Source: Streptomyces rhizosphaerihabitans
Lineage (GTDB): Bacteria; Actinomycetota; Actinomycetes; Streptomycetales; Streptomycetaceae
Direction of reading: 5' to 3'
NCBI RefSeq assembly: GCF_025399795.1
Contig: NZ_JAODTZ010000035.1
Coordinates: 42,387-106,386, forward strand
DNA length: 64,000 nucleotides
Below are positions 58,841 to 64,000 of the stretch, piece after piece (the stretch's first letter is position 1; each line of letters opens with the position of its first letter). The translations under genes and the position numbers were made by a program. The notes beneath the pieces were generated by a model. It was given only the letters and a program-made list of their open reading frames with translations, did not search any database and had not been told where the DNA came from.

Positions 58841-61063
58841 TCAACGCTCCCTGACCAGACCGGCGTACGGACCGCCGGCCGCCACCAGTGCCTCGTGCCG
58901 CCCGCGTTCCACGATCGAACCGTGATCGAGTACGACGATCTCGTCGCTGTCCCGCACGGTGCTGAGCCGGTGGGCGATCACCACACAGGCGCAGCCGCGC
59001 CGGCGCAGGTTGTCCATGACGCTCTGCTCCGTCTCCGCGTCCAGGGCGCTGGTCACCTCGTCGAGCACCAGAATGCTGGGCCTGCGCACCAACGCCCGCG
59101 CGATCTCCAGGCGTTGCCGCTGACCGCCGGAGAAGTTCCGCCCGTCCTGCTCGACCCGGCTGTGGATCCCGCCGGGACGGCGCGTCACGACGTCGTACAG
59201 CGCCGCGTCCTGAAGGGCGGCGACCACCGCGTCCTCCGGGATCGACGGATCCCACAGCGCCACGTTGTCGCGGACGGTTCCCTCGAAGAGGAAGACGTCC
59301 TGGTCGACGAAGGAGACGGAGGCCGCGAGCGCGCCGCGCGGGATGTCCTCCAGCCGTCGGCCGTCGATCCGGATCGTGCCCTCCCACGGCGCGTACAGGC
59401 CCGAGATCAGCCGGGAGACCGTCGACTTGCCGCTGCCCGAGCCGCCGACCAGCGCGACCTGCTGCCCCGGGCCGACCGTCAGCGAGAACCCGGTGAGCAG
59501 CGGCTTGTCGAGCGGGCTGTAGCCGAACGTGATGTTCTCCAGCTCCACATGACCCTGCAGTCGCCGGGTGGACTCACCGGTGCCCGCGCGGGCGTAGAGC
59601 GGGTCGGCCCGGAAGTTCTCGACGTCCTTCAGACGTGCCACGTCGGCGGCGAAGTCCTGGATGCGGCCCGCGACACCGTTGAGCCGTGTGATCGGCGCGG
59701 TGAAGCGGGTGACCAGCGCCTGGAAGGCGACCAGAAGGCCCACGGAGACATGGCCCTCGACGGCCCGCAGACCGCCGATCCACAGGATCAGCGCGCTGTT
59801 GAGCGTCGCGAGGGTCGGGGCGACCACCCCCAGCCAGGCGCTCGGCACCCCGAGGCGCTGCTGTTCCTCCAGCGTGGTGGCGTGCTGTCCGGCCCACTTG
59901 CGGAAGTAGCCGTCCTCACCGCCGGTGGCCTTCATCGTCTCGATCAACTGGAGTCCGCTGTAAGCGGTGTTGGTCAGCCGGGCCATGTCGGCGCGGAGCT
60001 TGGCGGTGCGGGTCGCGCGCAGCCGGATCACCACCCGCATCGCCACCACGTTGAGCAGCGCGACACCGATGCCGACGGCCGTCAGCTGCGGGTCGTACGT
60101 GTACAGGAGCACGGCGTAGAGGACGACGACGACCGCGTCCACACCCGCGGCGGCCAGATCGCGGGCCAGGGTCTCGGCCACCGCGTCGTTCGACTGGAGC
60201 CGCTGCACCAGGTCGGCCGGGCTGCGCTGGGAGAAGAAGGTGACCGGCAGCCGCAGCAGATGGCGCAGGAAACGGGCGCTGGAGAGCGTCGAGGAGATGA
60301 TGCGGCCGCGCAGCAGATTCGCCTGCTGCAACCAGGTCAGCACCACCGTGAGCAGCACCGAGGCACCCATCGACGCGAACAGCACTCCGAGCAGCGAACT
60401 CTGACCGCCGATCAGATACTGGTCGATGAACGTCCGGCTGAGCGCGGGCACCGCCGCGCCGACCGCCACCAGGAGCAGACTCGCCAGCACGGCGGCGGGC
60501 ATCGTGCCCGAAGTGCCGCGCAGCCGGGCCGGCATGGCGCCCAGCACCCCTGGTCTGCGACCACCGCGGCGGAACTCGGGCCCCGGCTCCATGACGAGGA
60601 CGACTCCGGTGAAGCCGGTGTCGAAGTCCTCCATCGGCACGAAACGGCGGCCCTTGCCGGGGTCGTTGATGTGTACACCCCGGCGCCCGAAGCGGCGCCC
60701 CATGCCGTCGTACACGACATAGTGGTTGAACTCCCAGAACAGGATCGCGGGCCCCCGCACCTCGGCGAGCGCGGCCGTGTCCATCTGCATGCCTTTGGCG
60801 GTCAGGCCGTAACTGCGCGCCGCCTTCAGCAGGTTGCTCGCGCGCGAGCCGTCCCGCGAGACACCGCACGCGATGCGCAGCTCTTCGAGCGGGATGTGCC
60901 GGCCGTAGTGGCCGAGCACCATGGCGAGGGACGCCGCACCGCACTCCACGGCCTCCATCTGGAGAACGGTGGGGGTGCGGACGCTCTTGACCCGGCCCTT
61001 GGGAACGCTGCGCCGGGGCGGGGCCGCGCGCCGTCTGTTGCGGGTGTCCGGTGCGGTGGTCAC
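58841..61063 (-). CDS. C39 peptidase-containing ABC exporter (bacteriocin type)
   Basis: 740 aa. N-terminal C39 peptidase with an intact triad: C41 in MEAVECGAASLAMVL, H114 in FNHYVVYDG and D134 in HINDPGKG. It cuts leader peptides after a double glycine. A six-helix membrane domain and an ATP-binding domain follow (Walker A GGSGSGKST, signature NFSGGQRQRLEIARALV, Walker B SILVLDEVTSALD). GTG 61063 overlaps the HlyD stop by 4 bp (GTGA); longer frames add an unlikely Arg-rich leader. The GG-leader peptide at 61961-62176 is its obvious substrate. Confidence 0.93.
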   Translation of the reverse strand: MTTAPDTRNRRRAAPPRRSVPKGRVKSVRTPTVLQMEAVECGAASLAMVLGHYGRHIPLEELRIACGVSRDGSRASNLLKAARSYGLTAKGMQMDTAALAEVRGPAILFWEFNHYVVYDGMGRRFGRRGVHINDPGKGRRFVPMEDFDTGFTGVVLVMEPGPEFRRGGRRPGVLGAMPARLRGTSGTMPAAVLASLLLVAVGAAVPALSRTFIDQYLIGGQSSLLGVLFASMGASVLLTVVLTWLQQANLLRGRIISSTLSSARFLRHLLRLPVTFFSQRSPADLVQRLQSNDAVAETLARDLAAAGVDAVVVVLYAVLLYTYDPQLTAVGIGVALLNVVAMRVVIRLRATRTAKLRADMARLTNTAYSGLQLIETMKATGGEDGYFRKWAGQHATTLEEQQRLGVPSAWLGVVAPTLATLNSALILWIGGLRAVEGHVSVGLLVAFQALVTRFTAPITRLNGVAGRIQDFAADVARLKDVENFRADPLYARAGTGESTRRLQGHVELENITFGYSPLDKPLLTGFSLTVGPGQQVALVGGSGSGKSTVSRLISGLYAPWEGTIRIDGRRLEDIPRGALAASVSFVDQDVFLFEGTVRDNVALWDPSIPEDAVVAALQDAALYDVVTRRPGGIHSRVEQDGRNFSGGQRQRLEIARALVRRPSILVLDEVTSALDAETEQSVMDNLRRRGCACVVIAHRLSTVRDSDEIVVLDHGSIVERGRHEALVAAGGPYAGLVRER

Positions 61064-61869
61064 GGCAGGAGCCAATCGACGGGGCGCTGACCGGCCAGCC
61101 GGATCGAAGCCGTGGCGAGGGTCATGGAGGTGAGTGCGTACGGTGGTCCGTCTGCGGACGACCACTTCAGGCCGCTCCGGGTGGCGGACGAACGGTCGAG
61201 CCGGACCAGGACGGCCACCGGCCTGCCCTTCGCGGTGAACTGCTCGCCCAACTGGTCGTCGCCCAGGTAGGCGGCGATCTGCTGCCGGGTCTGCACGCTC
61301 CGGCCCACCGTCCTCACATGTCCGCGCAGCACCCCGTACCGCTGGGTCGGCACCGACTGGACAGTGAGGTCGACGGCCGCGCCGGCGGGAATCGTGGCGG
61401 CGCTCCCGGCGGAGACGTACACCGTCGCGTACAGCGGGTCGTCGGCGCGGGCGACCTTCTCCACGGCGGCCACGTTCGCGCCGGTCGAGATGATCGCGCC
61501 GATGGTGGCGGCGAGCGCGGTGACACGGCCCGCGGCGACCGTGCGGACGACGGCCGACCGGCCTTGCGCCGTACGGACCTTCAGCACGGGGGCGTTCGCG
61601 GGAAGCCGTTCGCCCTCCTTCGCGAGGACCGCGGTGACCTGTCCCGCGACAGGGCTCTGCAGGATGTAACTGCCCTCCGCGTGCGTCAGGACGGCGGGCG
61701 CGCCGACCGCGGAGGCGACGGTGCCGGTCACGGCCCAGACGGACGCGGCGGCCATGGCGACGACCGTCACGGACAGGACGAGCCAGCCCTGCGGGCGGGC
61801 GAAGCGCACCGGAAGGTCGAGCTCTTCGGGCGACCGCAGCTTGGCGAGGGCCTGTTGGCGGAACTGCAC
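61060..61869 (-). CDS. HlyD-family adaptor (membrane fusion-like secretion protein)
   Basis: 269 aa. One membrane helix (WLVLSVTVVAMAAASVWAVTGTVASAV, ~29-55) then a barrel-sandwich domain: GSYILQSPVAGQVTAVLAKEGERLPANAPVLKVRTAQG with its matching second half RVTALAATIGAIISTGANVAAVEK, and a beta-barrel domain. No long coiled coil. In NHLM systems such a protein bridges the ABC exporter and cell envelope. GTG 61869 with GAGGGAAG upstream. It lies 91 bp after the peptide stop, with a hairpin in the gap. Confidence 0.88.
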   Translation of the reverse strand: MQFRQQALAKLRSPEELDLPVRFARPQGWLVLSVTVVAMAAASVWAVTGTVASAVGAPAVLTHAEGSYILQSPVAGQVTAVLAKEGERLPANAPVLKVRTAQGRSAVVRTVAAGRVTALAATIGAIISTGANVAAVEKVARADDPLYATVYVSAGSAATIPAGAAVDLTVQSVPTQRYGVLRGHVRTVGRSVQTRQQIAAYLGDDQLGEQFTAKGRPVAVLVRLDRSSATRSGLKWSSADGPPYALTSMTLATASIRLAGQRPVDWLLP

Positions 61870-61910
61870 GGGACTTCCCTCACCTGTTCGAGAGGCCTAC
61901 GGCACCCGAG

Positions 61911-61942
61911 AGTCCCGGAACCGGTGGGGCGGCTCCGGGACT
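61911..61942 (-). terminator. Attenuator-like hairpin between peptide and transport genes
   Basis: AGTCCCGGA (61911-61919) pairs perfectly with TCCGGGACT (61934-61942); adjacent CCGAG/CGG bases extend the stem with a 2-nt bulge. It sits between the peptide stop (61961) and the HlyD start (61869), where partial termination would give more peptide than transporter mRNA. Confidence 0.65.
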
Positions 61943-61960
61943 CGGCGGCGTGAAACGCGA

Positions 61961-62176
61961 TCAGAGACCGGCGACCAGGCCGGTGACCGGGGCGGTGTTC
62001 AGGCCGGTCACACCCTCGACGGTGCCGACGGCCGTACCCAGGACGCCGGAGACCGGGGCAACGCTGTCCACCAGGCCGGTGACGGTGCCGACGGCGTTCA
62101 GGGCGAGGCCGCCGGAGACGTTGTCGAGGTCGGCGTCGGAGATCTCGGCGGTCTCGACACGGGGGGTGGAGTTCAT
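61961..62176 (-). CDS. Double-glycine leader peptide, predicted exported bacteriocin-like precursor
   Basis: 71 aa. Leader residues 1-23, MNSTPRVETAEISDADLDNVSGG, end in a GG cleavage site with the acidic DADLDxVSGG pattern read by C39 peptidases. The 48-residue core has no Cys, no aromatic residue and no basic residue; it is built of Gly, Val, Thr, Ala and Leu and is internally duplicated: AVGTVTGLVDSVAPVSGVLG (28-47) and AVGTVEGVTGLNTAPVTGLV (49-68). Start ATG 62176 with AAGGGAAG upstream; ATG 62194 is less likely. It heads the HlyD-C39 ABC-NHLM ABC operon. No LanM, radical SAM or other tailoring gene is within the window. Confidence 0.85.
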   Translation of the reverse strand: MNSTPRVETAEISDADLDNVSGGLALNAVGTVTGLVDSVAPVSGVLGTAVGTVEGVTGLNTAPVTGLVAGL

Positions 62177-62868
62177 GATGGAACTTCCCTTCATATGGAT
62201 ATTCACAAGGGGGGAGAGCGGCCCCCTCTGGGGGACAGATGACGGCCGCCACCGCAGGGGTGCGGCTCCCGTTCCCGGGAGCGGTGCCGCGACCTCTGCG
62301 GTGCACCGGATCAAAGCACGGGCCCGGGGCGCGCTTCCAATCAACCAGGGCTCTCACCTGCGAACTTGTGCTCCACGGGCGGTGAACCGTGCAGGCGCCC
62401 ACACGCCTCTGCGGCCACTTCTTCACATGCTGCGCGGCATCGATGCACGCGAACCCTTGCCGCTTGCGCACCGAATGGGACAGTCCCGGCCCAATGGCAC
62501 GCAGGGGGGCGCACGCCTGTGCAGATCCCCCGTACGAGGTGACTTGGTTGAGCATGGGCTGTGCAGATTCCCTGAACCCGGGATTCCGTTCTTGATCGTC
62601 GACGGAGCGTCGTCGCCCGGTCGCACACCGTAGCCCTCGGCCTCCGGCCCCGTTCGGCGCTTCGCGTTTCCCGTTCGCTCCGAATTCCCGGTTCCGTGCG
62701 GCGGAATGGCCCGATTGTCCCCGCAATCCATGCCTTTGTGTCGACCAACTCCCGCTATTTGCAATGGCAGTTGAACGCCCCGTGTGACGCACGCGTATCA
62801 ACAGGCAACCAGGCGCCCCCAGTCAGCTGCCGGACGCGGCATCGACCCCGTCCCCAGGAGGTCAAGAG
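62177..62868. other. 692-bp divergent region, peptide operon / S1 protease
   Basis: It contains a 5'-leader structure for the peptide mRNA: ACCGCAG (62251-62257)/CTGCGGT (62296-62302) enclosing GCTCCCG-TTCC-CGGGAGC (62265-62282). It also holds the direct repeat CTGTGCAGAT (62518-62527 and 62559-62568). On the protease side, TTGAAC (62770-62775) with TATCAA after 19 bp is a weak promoter candidate, and AGGAGG at 62856-62861 fixes the TTG start. Reading frames in the gap look non-coding. Confidence 0.55.
62518..62568. repeat. Two 10-bp direct repeats 41 bp apart
   Basis: CTGTGCAGAT at 62518-62527 and 62559-62568 (minus strand ATCTGCACAG), each followed by CCC or TCC. They lie ~340-390 nt upstream of the peptide start, at a spacing of about four helical turns; possible activator sites. 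Confidence 0.5.
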
Positions 62869-64000
62869 TTGAGTCACAAACGGATACCCAAGCGCAAGGC
62901 CGCCATCGCGGTAGGCAGCGTCGCGGCGCTCGGAGCAGCGGCTCTTCTGCTGCCCCACGCCAACGCGTCGCAGTCGCACGGGGACGACGCCTCTCCCAGA
63001 ACGTTCAAGGCGACCGATGTCTCGAGCGTCGCCTCCATGCTCGCCACCCAACTGGGCGACGCCTTCGCGGGGTCGTACTACGACCCGGCGAAGAAGCAGC
63101 TGGTCATCAACATCGTCGGTAACAACAGCAACGTCGTCAATCAGATCGAGCAGGCAGGCGCCGTGGCGCACCAGGTGCAGAACAGCACCTCGGCGCTGCA
63201 GGCCGCCGCCAAGACGCTGAAGGCGGACGCGACGATCCCGGGCACGGCATGGGCCGTCGACCCGAAGACCAACGAGATCCAGGTGACCGCGGACTCCACC
63301 GTCACGGGCACCAAGTGGGACACCGTGGAGTCGACCGTCAAGAACCTCGGTTCGGGCGTGGCGACCCTCAAGAAGTCCGCGGGAACCTTCAAGACGTTCG
63401 TCGACGGCGGCGACGCCATCTTCGGCGGCAACGCGCGCTGTTCGCTCGGCTTCAACGTCACCGCGGGCGACGGCACCCCCGCCTTCCTCACCGCGGGCCA
63501 CTGCGGTGTCGCCGCCGCCAAGTGGTCGGACTCGCAGACCGGCGCGTCCATCGCCACCGTCGACCAGGCCACGTTCCCCGGCAACGGTGACTTCGCCCTC
63601 GTCAAGTACGACGACCCGGCCACGCAGACGAACAGCGCGGTCAATGTCGGCAACGGGCAGAGCGTCCAGATCAACCAGGCCGTCGAGGCCGCCGTGGGCC
63701 AGCAGGTCTTCCGGATGGGCAGCACCACCGGTCTCCACAACGGCAACGTGACCGGTCTGGACGCCACCGTGAACTATCCGGAGGGCACGGTCACCGGCCT
63801 CATCCAGACCGATGTGTGCGCCGAGGCGGGCGACAGTGGCGGCTCCCTGTTCACCCAGGACGGCGGCGCGGTCGGCCTGACCTCGGGCGGCAGCGGTGAC
63901 TGCACCGCCGGCGGCGAGACCTTCTTCCAGCCGGTCACCACCGCGCTGGCGGCGGTCGGCGCGACGCTGGGCGCGGGAGACGCGGGTGCGGGCGCCGGTG
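62869..64000 (+). CDS. Secreted S1 family (streptogrisin/alpha-lytic type) protease, 3' partial
   Basis: 377 residues before the window ends, no stop seen. Start is TTG 62869 (AGGAGG 7 nt upstream): MSHKRIPKRKAAIAVGSVAALGAAALLLPHANA is a secretion signal. A long pro-region follows (FKATDVSSVASMLATQLGDAFAGSYYDPAKKQLVINIVGNN...), of the alpha-lytic pro-domain type. The mature protease probably starts near GGDAIFGGNARCSLGFNV; the triad is H211 (TAGHCG), D241 (NGDFALVKY) and S323 (AGDSGGSLF). A Gly/Ala-rich tail begins at the edge, which could lead into a linker and a C-terminal domain as in streptogrisin C. Confidence 0.92.
   Translation, partial: MSHKRIPKRKAAIAVGSVAALGAAALLLPHANASQSHGDDASPRTFKATDVSSVASMLATQLGDAFAGSYYDPAKKQLVINIVGNNSNVVNQIEQAGAVAHQVQNSTSALQAAAKTLKADATIPGTAWAVDPKTNEIQVTADSTVTGTKWDTVESTVKNLGSGVATLKKSAGTFKTFVDGGDAIFGGNARCSLGFNVTAGDGTPAFLTAGHCGVAAAKWSDSQTGASIATVDQATFPGNGDFALVKYDDPATQTNSAVNVGNGQSVQINQAVEAAVGQQVFRMGSTTGLHNGNVTGLDATVNYPEGTVTGLIQTDVCAEAGDSGGSLFTQDGGAVGLTSGGSGDCTAGGETFFQPVTTALAAVGATLGAGDAGAGAG

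Noticed and set aside
61961..62176. Lanthipeptide precursor
   Set aside because: The core has no cysteine and there is no LanM/LanB/LanC-type gene in the window, so lanthionine rings cannot form.
62341..62764. Minus-strand ORFs upstream of the peptide gene
   Set aside because: Irregular codon use, no GG-leader motif and no ribosome site; treated as regulatory DNA.
1..64000. CRISPR arrays, insertion sequences, integrases or prophage
   Set aside because: No regularly spaced repeats of CRISPR type, no transposase or integrase frames and no phage structural genes were seen.
1..64000. Riboswitches
   Set aside because: No recognisable conserved riboswitch core (for example TPP, cobalamin or ydaO type) was found upstream of the metabolic or transport genes; leaders with hairpins were reported as structures only.

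Overview
The window is chromosomal DNA from a Streptomyces or very close actinomycete. It has very high GC with a strong G/C bias at third codon positions, frequent GTG starts (one TTG), short intergenic gaps and many long antisense shadow ORFs. It also carries typical Streptomyces families: a tuf3-type EF-Tu, an SSI protease inhibitor, a streptogrisin-like S1 protease, a SpoIIE-type phosphatase and an ECF41 sigma factor. Two genes are cut by the edges: EF-Tu on the left and the S1 protease on the right. I saw no rRNA, convincing tRNA, IS element, prophage or CRISPR. The gene mix looks like an accessory or chromosome-arm region.

Layout. 1-12.3 kb: the tuf3-like tail, a STAS antagonist, a quinone-oxidoreductase/GlxA pair, a lipoprotein, a TetR/DUF1304 operon with two operator-like dyads, an amidohydrolase-permease operon with its own TetR, small PPOX and VOC enzymes, and a cation efflux protein. 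12.3-18.5 kb: a DDN-type F420 enzyme, a LysE exporter, a P450-ferredoxin pair, NTF2-like and flavoprotein genes, and a GT39 glycosyltransferase. 18.6-25.3 kb: a DUF308 protein, a 67-aa protein, a DHA2 transporter, a large LuxR (LAL) regulator and a small membrane protein. The four minus-strand genes here share a TCACCC-N5-GGGTGA palindrome 84-109 nt upstream of their starts.

25.4-31.8 kb: a six-gene minus-strand operon joining a secreted GH114 polygalactosaminidase-like lipoprotein, a complete sugar ABC importer, a PfkB kinase and a GH4 glycosidase. It is probably for uptake and breakdown of alpha-linked galactosamine or galactose oligomers. 32-42.6 kb: a universal-stress-like protein with an ArsB/SLC13 permease, a PAS-GAF-SpoIIE-HATPase phosphatase, a Tat-exported GH2 glycosidase, and an ECF41 sigma factor coupled to a lone QcrB-like cytochrome b. 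43-45.7 kb: one protein that strings together a sigma-factor-like region, a zinc anti-sigma motif (HxxxCxxC), a four-copy 24-residue repeat, a membrane helix and a ricin-type lectin domain.

45.7-56 kb: an alpha-hydroxyacid oxidase/dehydrogenase pair with a divergent PucR regulator, an SSI inhibitor with a predicted Arg P1 residue, a PAP2-diacylglycerol-kinase fusion, a DHA2 transporter with two dyads in its promoter region, and an ArsR-SRPBCC pair. 56-62.2 kb: a compact peptide-export operon. It consists of a 71-aa double-glycine-leader peptide with a Cys-free, internally duplicated core, a hairpin, an HlyD adaptor, a C39-peptidase ABC transporter and an NHLM-type ABC transporter, with no modification enzyme in view. 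This is the best candidate for an undescribed system. The window ends in a secreted S1 protease.
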